A stretch of DNA of 64,000 nucleotides from Auanema rhodensis (taxonomy: Eukaryota > Nematoda > Chromadorea > Rhabditida > Rhabditidae), in the NCBI GenBank assembly GCA_964057225.1, contig OZ059894.1, forward strand, positions 18,816,476 through 18,880,475. Direction: 5' to 3'. Below the pieces are notes generated by a model, which was not told the origin of the DNA, ran no database searches, and saw nothing but the letters and a program-made list of their open reading frames with translations. The position numbers and the translations under genes are program-made. This document shows, in pieces, positions 45,601 to 61,406 of the stretch. How positions within the stretch are numbered: position 1 is the first letter of the stretch; the number at the start of each line of letters is the position of its first letter.

Positions 45601-48600
45601 CATTAGTGTATGTTGAGTTTCCATGTACACTCAACATTGCTTCCAAAAACATTTTGACAAAAATTTTTTCGAAAAATTTCAAAATAATTTAGCAAAAAGT
45701 AGATGTTTTTAGATTCCTTTTTTCAAGGCAAAGACGATGGACAATGTTATTCAACGAAAAAAATAATTCTTCAGGGTGAAAATCGAGGATATAAGTGTGA
45801 ACTTATATCAGTTGATATCTCGGTGCATTTTTAAGCTAGCGCAAATCTGATAACACAGATCGACGCAGCTTAAAAATCCGCATCGAATGCACTATACTAC
45901 ATTGAGAAACGCTTAATACAAAAATTAGTTATGATCGTTTGAAAAATGATGCATTAGTGTATGTTGAGTTTCCATGTACACTCAACATTGCTTCCAAAAA
46001 CATTTTGACAAAAATTTTTTCGAAAAATTTCAAAATAATTTAGCAAAAAGTAGATGTTTTTAGATTCCTTTTTTCAAGGCAAAGACGATGGACAATGTTA
46101 TTCAACGAAAAAAATAATTCTTCAGGGTGAAAATCGAGGATATAAGTGTGAACTTATATCAGTTGATATCTCGGTGCATTTTTAAGCTAGCGCAAATCTG
46201 ATAACACAGATCGACGCAGCTTAAAAATCCGCATCGAATGCACTATACTACATTGAGAAACGCTTAATACAAAAATTAGTTATGATCGTTTGAAAAATGA
46301 TGCATTAGTGTATGTTGAGTTTCCATGTACACTCAACATTGCTTCCAAAAACATTTTGACAAAAATTTTTTCGAAAAATTTCAAAATAATTTAGCAAAAA
46401 GTAGATGTTTTTAGATTCCTTTTTTCAAGGCAAAGACGATGGACAATGTTATTCAACGAAAAAAATAATTCTTCAGGGTGAAAATCGAGGATATAAGTGT
46501 GAACTTATATCAGTTGATATCTCGGTGCATTTTTAAGCTAGCGCAAATCTGATAACACAGATCGACGCAGCTTAAAAATCCGCATCGAATGCACTATACT
46601 ACATTGAGAAACGCTTAATACAAAAATTAGTTATGATCGTTTGAAAAATGATGCATTAGTGTATGTTGAGTTTCCATGTACACTCAACATTGCTTCCAAA
46701 AACATTTTGACAAAAATTTTTTCGAAAAATTTCAAAATAATTTAGCAAAAAGTAGATGTTTTTAGATTCCTTTTTTCAAGGCAAAGACGATGGACAATGT
46801 TATTCAACGAAAAAAATAATTCTTCAGGGTGAAAATCGAGGATATAAGTGTGAACTTATATCAGTTGATATCTCGGTGCATTTTTAAGCTAGCGCAAATC
46901 TAATAACACAGATCGACGCAGCTTAAAAATCCGCATCGAATGCACTATACTACATTGAGAAACGCTTAATACAAAAATTAGTTATGATCGTTTGAAAAAT
47001 GATGCATTAGTGTATGTTGAGTTTCCATGTACACTCAACATTGCTTCCAAAAACATTTTGACAAAAATTTTTTCGAAAAATTTCAAAATAATTTAGCAAA
47101 AAGTAGATGTTTTTAGATTCCTTTTTTCAAGGCAAAGACGATGGACAATGTTATTCAACGAAAAAAATAATTCTTCAGGGTGAAAATCGAGGATATAAGT
47201 GTGAACTTATATCAGTTGATATCTCGGTGCATTTTTAAGCTAGCGCAAATCTGATAACACAGATCGACGCAGCTTAAAAATCCGCATCGAATGCACTATA
47301 CTACATTGAGAAACGCTTAATACAAAAATTAGTTATGATCGTTTGAAAAATGATGCATTAGTGTATGTTGAGTTTCCATGTACACTCAACATTGCTTCCA
47401 AAAACATTTTGACAAAAATTTTTTCGAAAAATTTCAAAATAATTTAGCAAAAAGTAGATGTTTTTAGATTCCTTTTTTCAAGGCAAAGACGATGGACAAT
47501 GTTATTCAACGAAAAAAATAATTCTTCAGGGTGAAAATCGAGGATATAAGTGTGAACTTATATCAGTTGATATCTCGGTGCATTTTTAAGCTAGCGCAAA
47601 TCTGATAACACAGATCGACGCAGCTTAAAAATCCGCATCGAATGCACTATACTACATTGAGAAACGCTTAATACAAAAATTAGTTATGATCGTTTGAAAA
47701 ATGATGCATTAGTGTATGTTGAGTTTCCATGTACACTCAACATTGCTTCCAAAAACATTTTGACAAAAATTTTTTCGAAAAATTTCAAAATAATTTAGCA
47801 AAAAGTAGATGTTTTTAGATTCCTTTTTTCAAGGCAAAGACGATGGACAATGTTATTCAACGAAAAAAATAATTCTTCAGGGTGAAAATCGAGGATATAA
47901 GTGTGAACTTATATCAGTTGATATCTCGGTGCATTTTTAAGCTAGCGCAAATCTAATAACACAGATCGACGCAGCTTAAAAATCCGCATCGAATGCACTA
48001 TACTACATTGAGAAACGCTTAATACAAAAATTAGTTATGATCGTTTGAAAAATGATGCATTAGTGTATGTTGAGTTTCCATGTACACTCAACATTGCTTC
48101 CAAAAACATTTTGACAAAAATTTTTTCGAAAAATTTCAAAATAATTTAGCAAAAAGTAGATGTTTTTAGATTCCTTTTTTCAAGGCAAAGACGATGGACA
48201 ATGTTATTCAACGAAAAAAATAATTCTTCAGGGTGAAAATCGAGGATATAAGTGTGAACTTATATCAGTTGATATCTCGGTGCATTTTTAAGCTAGCGCA
48301 AATCTAATAACACAGATCGACGCAGCTTAAAAATCCGCATCGAATGCACTATACTACATTGAGAAACGCTTAATACAAAAATTAGTTATGATCGTTTGAA
48401 AAATGATGCATTAGTGTATGTTGAGTTTCCATGTACACTCAACATTGCTTCCAAAAACATTTTGACAAAAATTTTTTCGAAAAATTTCAAAATAATTTAG
48501 CAAAAAGTAGATGTTTTTAGATTCCTTTTTTCAAGGCAAAGACGATGGACAATGTTATTCAACGAAAAAATTAATTCTTCAGGGTGAACATCGAGGATAT

Positions 48601-48700
48601 AAGTGTGAACTTATATCAGTTGATATCTCGGTGCATTTTTAAGCTAGCGCAAATCTGATAACACAGATCGACGCAGCTTAAAAATCCGTATCGAATGCAC
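42691..48700. repeat. 11-mer higher-order periodicity (3861 bp)
   Basis: CTAATAAC variants at 43041, 44094 and 44445 and the GAACATCG variant at 44725 recur at 46902, 47955, 48306 and 48586, each 3861 bp (11 x 351) later. The CTAATAAC at 42690 has no partner at 46551, so the duplicated block begins between 42691 and 43041. Its right limit is not fixed because the following monomers are consensus. Confidence 0.8.
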
Positions 48701-50948
48701 TATACTACATTGAGAAACGCTTAATACAAAAATTAGTTATGATCGTTTGAAAAATGATGCATTAGTGTATGTTGAGTTTCCATGTACACTCAACATTGCT
48801 TCCAAAAACATTTTGACAAAAATTTTTTCGAAAAATTTCAAAATAATTTAGCAAAAAGTAGATGTTTTTAGATTCCTTTTTTCAAGGCAAAGACGATGGA
48901 CAATGTTATTCAACGAAAAAAATAATTCTTCAGGGTGAAAATCGAGGATATAAGTGTGAACTTATATCAGTTGATATCTCGGTGCATTTTTAAGCTAGCG
49001 CAAATCTGATAACACAGATCGACGCAGCTTAAAAATCCGCATCGAATGCACTATACTACATTGAGAAACGCTTAATACAAAAATTAGTTATGATCGTTTG
49101 AAAAATGATGCATTAGTGTATGTTGAGTTTCCATGTACACTCAACATTGCTTCCAAAAACATTTTGACAAAAATTTTTTCGAAAAATTTCAAAATAATTT
49201 AGCAAAAAGTAGATGTTTTTAGATTCCTTTTTTCAAGGCAAAGACGATGGACAATGTTATTCAACGAAAAAAATAATTCTTCAGGGTGAAAATCGAGGAT
49301 ATAAGTGTGAACTTATATCAGTTGATATCTCGGTGCATTTTTAAGCTAGCGCAAATCTGATAACACAGATCGACGCAGCTTAAAAATCCGCATCGAATGC
49401 ACTATACTACATTGAGAAACGCTTAATACAAAAATTAGTTATGATCGTTTGAAAAATGATGCATTAGTGTATGTTGAGTTTCCATGTACACTCAACATTG
49501 CTTCCAAAAACATTTTGACAAAAATTTTTTCGAAAAATTTCAAAATAATTTAGCAAAAAGTAGATGCTTTTAGATTCCTTTTTTCAAGGCAAAGACGATG
49601 GACAATGTTATTCAACGAAAAAAATAATTCTTCAGGGTGAAAATCGAGGATATAAGTGTGAACTTATATCAGTTGATATCTCGGTGCATTTTTAAGCTAG
49701 CGCAAATCTGATAACACAGATCGACGCAGCTTAAAAATCCGCATCGAATGCACTATACTACATTGAGAAACGCTTAATACAAAAATTAGTTATGATCGTT
49801 TGAAAAATGATGCATTAGTGTATGTTGAGTTTCCATGTACACTCAACATTGCTTCCAAAAACATTTTGACAAAAATTTTTTCGAAAAATTTCAAAATAAT
49901 TTAGCAAAAAGTAGATGTTTTTAGATTCCTTTTTTCAAGGCAAAGACGATGGACAATGTTATTCAACGAAAAAAATAATTCTTCAGGGTGAAAATCGAGG
50001 ATATAAGTGTGAACTTATATCAGTTGATATCTCGGTGCATTTTTAAGCTAGCGCAAATCTGATAACACAGATCGACGCAGCTTAAAAATCCGCATCGAAT
50101 GCACTATACTACATTGAGAAACGCTTAATACAAAAATTAGTTATGATCGTTTGAAAAATGATGCATTAGTGTATGTTGAGTTTCCATGTACACTCAACAT
50201 TGCTTCCAAAAACATTTTGACAAAAATTTTTTCGAAAAATTTCAAAATAATTTAGCAAAAAGTAGATGTTTTTAGATTCCTTTTTTCAAGGCAAAGACGA
50301 TGGACAATGTTATTCAACGAAAAAATTAATTCTTCAGGGTGAACATCGAGGATATAAGTGTGAACTTATATCAGTTGATATCTCGGTGCATTTTTAAGCT
50401 AGCGCAAATCTGATAACACAGATCGACGCAGCTTAAAAATCCGTATCGAATGCACTATACTACATTGAGAAACGCTTAATACAAAAATTAGTTATGATCG
50501 TTTGAAAAATGATGCATTAGTGTATGTTGAGTTTCCATGTACACTCAACATTGCTTCCAAAAACATTTTGACAAAAATTTTTTCGAAAAATTTCAAAATA
50601 ATTTAGCAAAAAGTAGATGTTTTTAGATTCCTTTTTTCAAGGCAAAGACGATGGACAATGTTATTCAACGAAAAAAATAATTCTTCAGGGTGAAAATCGA
50701 GGATATAAGTGTGAACTTATATCAGTTGATATCTCGGTGCATTTTTAAGCTAGCGCAAATCTGATAACACAGATCGACGCAGCTTAAAAATCCGTATCGA
50801 ATGCACTATACTACATTGAGAAACGCTTAATACAAAAATTAGTTATGATCGTTTGAAAAATGATGCATTAGTGTATGTTGAGTTTCCATGTACACTCAAC
50901 ATTGCTTCCAAAAACATTTTGACAAAAATTTTTTCGAAAAATTTCAAA

Positions 50949-53900
50949 TTAATTTAGCAAAAAGTAGATGTTTTTAGATTCCTTTTTTCAAGGCAAAGAC
51001 GATGGACAATGTTATTCAACGAAAAAAATAATTCTTCAGGGTGAAAATCGAGGATATAAGTGTGAACTTATATCAGTTGATATCTCGGTGAATTTTTAAG
51101 CTAGCGCAAATCTGATAACACAGATCGACGCAGCTTAAAAATCCGTATCGAATGCACTATACTACATTGAGAAACGCTTAATACAAAAATTAGTTATGAT
51201 CGTTTGAAAAATGATGCATTAGTGTATGTTGAGTTTCCATGTACACTCAACATTGCTTCCAAAAACATTTTGACAAAAATTTTTTCGAAAAATTTCAAAA
51301 TAATTTAGCAAAAAGTAGATGTTTTTAGATTCCTTTTTTCAAGGCAAAGACGATGGACAATGTTATTCAACGAAAAAATTAATTCTTCAGGGTGAACATC
51401 GAGGATATAAGTGTGAACTTATATCAGTTGATATCTCGGTGCATTTTTAAGCTAGCGCAAATCTGATAACACAGATCGACGCAGCTTAAAAATCCGTATC
51501 GAATGCACTATACTACATTGAGAAACGCTTAATACAAAAATTAGTTATGATCGTTTGAAAAATGATGCATTAGTGTATGTTGAGTTTCCATGTACACTCA
51601 ACATTGCTTCCAAAAACATTTTGACAAAAATTTTTTCGAAAAATTTCAAATTAATTTAGCAAAAAGTAGATGTTTTTAGATTCCTTTTTTCAAGGCAAAG
51701 ACGATGGACAATGTTATTCAACGAAAAAAATAATTCTTCAGGGTGAAAATCGAGGATATAAGTGTGAACTTATATCAGTTGATATCTCGGTGCATTTTTA
51801 AGCTAGCGCAAATCTGATAACACAGATCGACGCAGCTTAAAAATCCGCATCGAATGCACTATACTACATTGAGAAACGCTTAATACAAAAATTAGTTATG
51901 ATCGTTTGAAAAATGATGCATTAGTGTATGTTGAGTTTCCATGTACACTCAACATTGCTTCCAAAAACATTTTGACAAAAATTTTTTCGAAAAATTTCAA
52001 AATAATTTAGCAAAAAGTAGATGTTTTTAGATTCCTTTTTTCAAGGCAAAGACGATGGACAATGTTATTCAACGAAAAAAATAATTCTTCAGGGTGAAAA
52101 TCGAGGATATAAGTGTGAACTTATATCAGTTGATATCTCGGTGCATTTTTAAGCTAGCGCAAATCTAATAACACAGATCGACGCAGCTTAAAAATCCGCA
52201 TCGAATGCACTATACTACATTGAGAAACGCTTAATACAAAAATTAGTTATGATCGTTTGAAAAATGATGCATTAGTGTATGTTGAGTTTCCATGTACACT
52301 CAACATTGCTTCCAAAAACATTTTGACAAAAATTTTTTCGAAAAATTTCAAAATAATTTAGCAAAAAGTAGATGTTTTTAGATTCCTTTTTTCAAGGCAA
52401 AGACGATGGACAATGTTATTCAACGAAAAAATTAATTCTTCAGGGTGAACATCGAGGATATAAGTGTGAACTTATATCAGTTGATATCTCGGTGCATTTT
52501 TAAGCTAGCGCAAATCTGATAACACAGATCGACGCAGCTTAAAAATCCGTATCGAATGCACTATACTACATTGAGAAACGCTTAATACAAAAATTAGTTA
52601 TGATCGTTTGAAAAATGATGCATTAGTGTATGTTGAGTTTCCATGTACACTCAACATTGCTTCCAAAAACATTTTGACAAAAATTTTTTCGAAAAATTTC
52701 AAAATAATTTAGCAAAAAGTAGATGTTTTTAGATTCCTTTTTTCAAGGCAAAGACGATGGACAATGTTATTCAACGAAAAAAATAATTCTTCAGGGTGAA
52801 AATCGAGGATATAAGTGTGAACTTATATCAGTTGATATCTCGGTGCATTTTTAAGCTAGCGCAAATCTGATAACACAGATCGACGCAGCTTAAAAATCCG
52901 CATCGAATGCACTATACTACATTGAGAAACGCTTAATACAAAAATTAGTTATGATCGTTTGAAAAATGATGCATTAGTGTATGTTGAGTTTCCATGTACA
53001 CTCAACATTGCTTCCAAAAACATTTTGACAAAAATTTTTTCGAAAAATTTCAAAATAATTTAGCAAAAAGTAGATGTTTTTAGATTCCTTTTTTCAAGGC
53101 AAAGACGATGGACAATGTTATTCAACGAAAAAAATAATTCTTCAGGGTGAAAATCGAGGATATAAGTGTGAACTTATATCAGTTGATATCTCGGTGCATT
53201 TTTAAGCTAGCGCAAATCTGATAACACAGATCGACGCAGCTTAAAAATCCGCATCGAATGCACTATACTACATTGAGAAACGCTTAATACAAAAATTAGT
53301 TATGATCGTTTGAAAAATGATGCATTAGTGTATGTTGAGTTTCCATGTACACTCAACATTGCTTCCAAAAACATTTTGACAAAAATTTTTTCGAAAAATT
53401 TCAAAATAATTTAGCAAAAAGTAGATGTTTTTAGATTCCTTTTTTCAAGGCAAAGACGATGGACAATGTTATTCAACGAAAAAAATAATTCTTCAGGGTG
53501 AAAATCGAGGATATAAGTGTGAACTTATATCAGTTGATATCTCGGTGCATTTTTAAGCTAGCGCAAATCTGATAACACAGATCGACGCAGCTTAAAAATC
53601 CGCATCGAATGCACTATACTACATTGAGAAACGCTTAATACAAAAATTAGTTATGATCGTTTGAAAAATGATGCATTAGTGTATGTTGAGTTTCCATGTA
53701 CACTCAACATTGCTTCCAAAAACATTTTGACAAAAATTTTTTCGAAAAATTTCAAAATAATTTAGCAAAAAGTAGATGCTCTTAGATTCCTTTTTTCAAG
53801 GCAAAGACGATGGACAATGTTATTCAACGAAAAAAATAATTCTTCAGGGTGAAAATCGAGGATATAAGTGTGAACTTATATCAGTTGATATCTCGGTGCA

Positions 53901-56214
53901 TTTTTAAGCTAGCGCAAATCTGATAACACAGATCGACGCAGCTTAAAAATCCGCATCGAATGCACTATACTACATTGAGAAACGCTTAATACAAAAATTA
54001 GTTATGATCGTTTGAAAAATGATGCATTAGTGTATGTTGAGTTTCCATGTACACTCAACATTGCTTCCAAAAACATTTTGACAAAAATTTTTTCGAAAAA
54101 TTTCAAAATAATTTAGCAAAAAGTAGATGTTTTTAGATTCCTTTTTTCAAGGCAAAGACGATGGACAATGTTATTCAACGAAAAAAATAATTCTTCAGGG
54201 TGAAAATCGAGGATATAAGTGTGAACTTATATCAGTTGATATCTCGGTGCATTTTTAAGCTAGCGCAAATCTGATAACACAGATCGACGCAGCTTAAAAA
54301 TCCGCATCGAATGCACTATACTACATTGAGAAACGCTTAATACAAAAATTAGTTATGATCGTTTGAAAAATGATGCATTAGTGTATGTTGAGTTTCCATG
54401 TACACTCAACATTGCTTCCAAAAACATTTTGACAAAAATTTTTTCGAAAAATTTCAAAATAATTTAGCAAAAAGTAGATGTTTTTAGATTCCTTTTTTCA
54501 AGGCAAAGACGATGGACAATGTTATTCAACGAAAAAATTAATTCTTCAGGGTGAACATCGAGGATATAAGTGTGAACTTATATCAGTTGATATCTCGGTG
54601 CATTTTTAAGCTAGCGCAAATCTGATAACACAGATCGACGCAGCTTAAAAATCCGTATCGAATGCACTATACTACATTGAGAAACGCTTAATACAAAAAT
54701 TAGTTATGATCGTTTGAAAAATGATGCATTAGTGTATGTTGAGTTTCCATGTACACTCAACATTGCTTCCAAAAACATTTTGACAAAAATTTTTTCGAAA
54801 AATTTCAAAATAATTTAGCAAAAAGTAGATGTTTTTAGATTCCTTTTTTCAAGGCAAAGACGATGGACAATGTTATTCAACGAAAAAAATAATTCTTCAG
54901 GGTGAAAATCGAGGATATAAGTGTGAACTTATATCAGTTGATATCTCGGTGCATTTTTAAGCTAGCGCAAATCTGATAACACAGATCGACGCAGCTTAAA
55001 AATCCGCATCGAATGCACTATACTACATTGAGAAACGCTTAATACAAAAATTAGTTATGATCGTTTGAAAAATGATGCATTAGTGTATGTTGAGTTTCCA
55101 TGTACACTCAACATTGCTTCCAAAAACATTTTGACAAAAACTTTTTCGAAAAATTTCAAAATAATTTAGCAAAAAGTAGATGTTTTTAGATTCCTTTTTT
55201 CAAGGCAAAGACGATGGACAATGTTATTCAACGAAAAAATTAATTCTTCAGGGTGAACATCGAGGATATAAGTGTGAACTTATATCAGTTGATATCTCGG
55301 TGCATTTTTAAGCTAGCGCAAATCTGATAACACAGATCGACGCAGCTTAAAAATCCGTATCGAATGCACTATACTACATTGAGAAACGCTTAATACAAAA
55401 ATTAGTTATGATCGTTTGAAAAATGATGCATTAGTGTATGTTGAGTTTCCATGTACACTCAACATTGCTTCCAAAAACATTTTGACAAAAATTTTTTCGA
55501 AAAATTTCAAATTAATTTAGCAAAAAGTAGATGTTTTTAGATTCCTTTTTTCAAGGCAAAGACGATGGACAATGTTATTCAACGAAAAAAATAATTCTTC
55601 AGGGTGAAAATCGAGGATATAAGTGTGAACTTATATCAGTTGATATCTCGGTGAATTTTTAAGCTAGCGCAAATCTGATAACACAGATCGACGCAGCTTA
55701 AAAATCCGTATCGAATGCACTATACTACATTGAGAAACGCTTAATACAAAAATTAGTTATGATCGTTTGAAAAATGATGCATTAGTGTATGTTGAGTTTC
55801 CATGTACACTCAACATTGCTTCCAAAAACATTTTGACAAAAATTTTTTCGAAAAATTTCAAAATAATTTAGCAAAAAGTAGATGTTTTTAGATTCCTTTT
55901 TTCAAGGCAAAGACGATGGACAATGTTATTCAACGAAAAAATTAATTCTTCAGGGTGAACATCGAGGATATAAGTGTGAACTTATATCAGTTGATATCTC
56001 GGTGCATTTTTAAGCTAGCGCAAATCTGATAACACAGATCGACGCAGCTTAAAAATCCGTATCGAATGCACTATACTACATTGAGAAACGCTTAATACAA
56101 AAATTAGTTATGATCGTTTGAAAAATGATGCATTAGTGTATGTTGAGTTTCCATGTACACTCAACATTGCTTCCAAAAACATTTTGACAAAAATTTTTTC
56201 GAAAAATTTCAAAT
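50949..56214. repeat. 13-mer higher-order periodicity (4563 bp)
   Basis: CAAATTAA at 50949 and 51651, GTGAATTTTT at 51091 and GAACATCG at 51394 recur at 55512, 56214, 55654 and 55957, all 4563 bp (13 x 351) away. Intervening GAACATCG copies at 52447, 54553 and 55255 break the pattern, so several unequal exchanges overlap here. Confidence 0.75.
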
Positions 56215-59200
56215 TAATTTAGCAAAAAGTAGATGTTTTTAGATTCCTTTTTTCAAGGCAAAGACGATGGACAATGTTATTCAACGAAAAAAATAATTCT
56301 TCAGGGTGAAAATCGAGGATATAAGTGTGAACTTATATCAGTTGATATCTCGGTGCATTTTTAAGCTAGCGCAAATCTGATAACACAGATCGACGCAGCT
56401 TAAAAATCCGCATCGAATGCACTATACTACATTGAGAAACGCTTAATACAAAAATTAGTTATGATCGTTTGAAAAATGATGCATTAGTGTATGTTGAGTT
56501 TCCATGTACACTCAACATTGCTTCCAAAAACATTTTGACAAAAATTTTTTCGAAAAATTTCAAAATAATTTAGCAAAAAGTAGATGTTTTTAGATTCCTT
56601 TTTTCAAGGCAAAGACGATGGACAATGTTATTCAACGAAAAAATTAATTCTTCAGGGTGAAAATCGAGGATATAAGTGTGAACTTATATCAGTTGATATC
56701 TCGGTGCATTTTTAAGCTAGCGCAAATCTGATAACACAGATCGACGCAGCTTAAAAATCCGCATCGAATGCACTATACTACATTGAGAAACGCTTAATAC
56801 AAAAATTAGTTATGATCGTTTGAAAAATGATGCATTAGTGTATGTTGAGTTTCCATGTACACTCAACATTGCTTCCAAAAACATTTTGACAAAAATTTTT
56901 TCGAAAAATTTCAAAATAATTTAGCAAAAAGTAGATGTTTTTAGATTCCTTTTTTCAAGGCAAAGACGATGGACAATGTTATTCAACGAAAAAAATAATT
57001 CTTCAGGGTGAAAATCGAGGATATAAGTGTGAACTTATATCAGTTGATATCTCGGTGCATTTTTAAGCTAGCGCAAATCTGATAACACAGATCGACGCAG
57101 CTTAAAAATCCGTATCGAATGCACTATACTACATTGAGAAACGCTTAATACAAAAATTAGTTATGATCGTTTGAAAAATGATGCATTAGTGTATGTTGAG
57201 TTTCCATGTACACTCAACATTGCTTCCAAAAACATTTTGACAAAAATTTTTTCGAAAAATTTCAAAATAATTTAGCAAAAAGTAGATGTTTTTAGATTCC
57301 TTTTTTCAAGGCAAAGACGATGGACAATGTTATTCAACGAAAAAATTAATTCTTCAGGGTGAAAATCGAGGATATAAGTGTGAACTTATATCAGTTGATA
57401 TCTCGGTGCATTTTTAAGCTAGCGCAAATCTGATAACACAGATCGACGCAGCTTAAAAATCCGCATCGAATGCACTATACTACATTGAGAAACGCTTAAT
57501 ACAAAAATTAGTTATGATCGTTTGAAAAATGATGCATTAGTGTATGTTGAGTTTCCATGTACACTCAACATTGCTTCCAAAAACATTTTGACAAAAATTT
57601 TTTCGAAAAATTTCAAATTAATTTAGCAAAAAGTAGATGTTTTTAGATTCCTTTTTTCAAGGCAAAGACGATGGACAATGTTATTCAACGAAAAAAATAA
57701 TTCTTCAGGGTGAAAATCGAGGATATAAGTGTGAACTTATATCAGTTGATATCTCGGTGCATTTTTAAGCTAGCGCAAATCTGATAACACAGATCGACGC
57801 AGCTTAAAAATCCGCATCGAATGCACTATACTACATTGAGAAACGCTTAATACAAAAATTAGTTATGATCGTTTGAAAAATGATGCATTAGTGTATGTTG
57901 AGTTTCCATGTACACTCAACATTGCTTCCAAAAACATTTTGACAAAAATTTTTTCGAAAAATTTCAAAATAATTTAGCAAAAAGTAGATGTTTTTAGATT
58001 CCTTTTTTCAAGGCAAAGACGATGGACAATGTTATTCAACGAAAAAAATAATTCTTCAGGGTGAAAATCGAGGATATAAGTGTGAACTTATATCAGTTGA
58101 TATCTCGGTGCATTTTTAAGCTAGCGCAAATCTGATAACACAGATCGACGCAGCTTAAAAATCCGCATCGAATGCACTATACTACATTGAGAAACGCTTA
58201 ATACAAAAATTAGTTATGATCGTTTGAAAAATGATGCATTAGTGTATGTTGAGTTTCCATGTACACTCAACATTGCTTCCAAAAACATTTTGACAAAAAT
58301 TTTTTCGAAAAATTTCAAAATAATTTAGCAAAAAGTAGATGTTTTTAGATTCCTTTTTTCAAGGCAAAGACGATGGACAATGTTATTCAACGAAAAAATT
58401 AATTCTTCAGGGTGAAAATCGAGGATATAAGTGTGAACTTATATCAGTTGATATCTCGGTGCATTTTTAAGCTAGCGCAAATCTGATAACACAGATCGAC
58501 GCAGCTTAAAAATCCGCATCGAATGCACTATACTACATTGAGAAACGCTTAATACAAAAATTAGTTATGATCGTTTGAAAAATGATGCATTAGTGTATGT
58601 TGAGTTTCCATGTACACTCAACATTGCTTCCAAAAACATTTTGACAAAAATTTTTTCGAAAAATTTCAAAATAATTTAGCAAAAAGTAGATGTTTTTAGA
58701 TTCCTTTTTTCAAGGCAAAGACGATGGACAATGTTATTCAACGAAAAAAACAATTCTTCAGGGTGAAAATCGAGGATATAAGTGTGAACTTATATCAGTT
58801 GATATCTCGGTGCATTTTTAAGCTAGCGCAAATCTGATAACACAGATCGACGCAGCTTAAAAATCCGCATCGAATCCACTATACTACATTGAGAAACGCT
58901 TAATACAAAAATTAGTTATGATCGTTTGAAAAATGATGCATTAGTGTATGTTGAGTTTCCATGTACACTCAACATTGCTTCCAAAAAGATTTTGACAAAA
59001 ATTTTTTCGAAAAATTTCAAAATAATTTAGCAAAAAGTAGATGTTTTTAGATTCCTTTTTTCAAGGCAAAGACGATGGACAATGTTATTCAACGAAAAAA
59101 TTAATTCTTCAGGGTGAAAATCGAGGATATAAGTGTGAACTTATATCAGTTGATATCTCGGTGCATTTTCAAGCTAGCGCAAATCTGATAACACAGATCG

Positions 59201-61406
59201 ACGCAGCTTAAAAATCCGCATCGAATGCACTATACTACATTGAGAAACGCTTAATACAAAAATTAGTTATGATCGTTTGAAAAATGATGCATTAGTGTAT
59301 GTTGAGTTTCCATGTACACTCAACATTGCTTCCAAAAACATTTTGACAAAAATTTTTTCGAAAAATTTCAAAATAATTTAGCAAAAAGTAGATGTTTTTA
59401 GATTCCTTTTTTCAAGGCAAAGACGATGGACAATGTTATTCAACGAAAAAATTAATTCTTCAGGGTGAAAATCGAGGATATAAGTGTGAACTTATATCAG
59501 TTGATATCTCGGTGCATTTTTAAGCTAGCGCAAATCTGATAACACAGATCGACGCAGCTTAAAAATCCGTATCGAATGCACTATACTACATTGAGAAACG
59601 CTCAATACAAAAATTAGTTATGATCGTTTGAAAAATGATGCATTAGTGTATGTTGAGTTTCCATGTACACTCAACATTGCTTCCAAAAACATTTTGACAA
59701 AAATTTTTTCGAAAAATTTCAAAATAATTTAGCAAAAAGTAGATGTTTTTAGATTCCTTTTTTCAAGGCAAAGACGATGGACAATGTTATTCAACGAAAA
59801 AATTAATTCTTCAGGGTGAAAATCGAGGATATAAGTGTGAACTTATATCAGTTGATATCTCGGTGCATTTTTAAGCTAGCGCAAATCTGATAACACAGAT
59901 CGACGCAGCTTAAAAATCCGTATCGAATGCACTATACTACATTGAGAAACGCTCAATACAAAAATTAGTTATGATCGTTTGAAAAATGATGCATTAGTGT
60001 ATGTTGAGTTTCCATGTACACTCAACATTGCTTCCAAAAACATTTTGACAAAAATTTTTTCGAAAAATTTCAAAATAATTTAGCAAAAAGTAGATGTTTT
60101 TAGATTCCTTTTTTCAAGGCAAAGACGATGGACAATGTTATTCAACGAGAAAATTAATTCTTCAGGGTGAAAATCGAGGATATAAGTGTGAACTTATATC
60201 AGTTGATATCTCGGTGCATTTTTAAGCTAGCGCAAATCTGATAACACAGATCGACGCAGCTTAAAAATCCGCATCGAATGCACTATACTACATTGAGAAA
60301 CGCTTAATACAAAAATTAGTTATGATCGTTTGAAAAATGATGCATTAGTGTATGTTGAGTTTCCATGTACACTCAACATTGCTTCCAAAAACATTTTGAC
60401 AAAAATTTTTTCGAAAAATTTCAAAATAATTTAGCAAAAAGTAGATGTTTTTAGATTCCTTTTTTCAAGGCAAAGACGATGGACAATGTTATTCAACGAA
60501 AAAAATAATTCTTCAGGGTGAAAATCGAGGATATAAGTGTGAACTTATATCAGTTGATATCTCGGTGCATTTTTAAGCTAGCGCAAATCTGATAACACAG
60601 ATCGACGCAGCTTAAAAATCCGCATCGAATGCACTATACTACATTGAGAAACGCTTAATACAAAAATTAGTTATGATCGTTTGAAAAATGATGCATTAGT
60701 GTATGTTGAGTTTCCATGTACACTCAACATTGCTTCCAAAAACATTTTGACAAAAATTTTTTCGAAAAATTTCAAAATAATTTAGCAAAAAGTAGATGTT
60801 TTTAGATTCCTTTTTTCAAGGCAAAGACGATGGACAATGTTATTCAACGAAAAAATTAATTCTTCAGGGTGAACATCGAGGATATAAGTGTGAACTTATA
60901 TCAGTTGATATCTCGGTGCATTTTTAAGCTAGCGCAAATCTGATAACACAGATCGACGCAGCTTAAAAATCCGTATCGAATGCACTATACTACATTGAGA
61001 AACGCTTAATACAAAAATTAGTTATGATCGTTTGAAAAATGATGCATTAGTGTATGTTGAGTTTCCATGTACACTCAACATTGCTTCCAAAAACATTTTG
61101 ACAAAAATTTTTTCGAAAAATTTCAAAATAATTTAGCAAAAAGTAGATGTTTTTAGATTCCTTTTTTCAAGGCAAAGACGATGGACAATGTTATTCAACG
61201 AAAAAAATAATTCTTCAGGGTGAAAATCGAGGATATAAGTGTGAACTTATATCAGTTGATATCTCGGTGCATTTTTAAGCTAGCGCAAATCTGATAACAC
61301 AGATCGACGCAGCTTAAAAATCCGCATCGAATGCACTATACTACATTGAGAAACGCTTAATACAAAAATTAGTTATGATCGTTTGAAAAATGATGCATTA
61401 GTGTAT

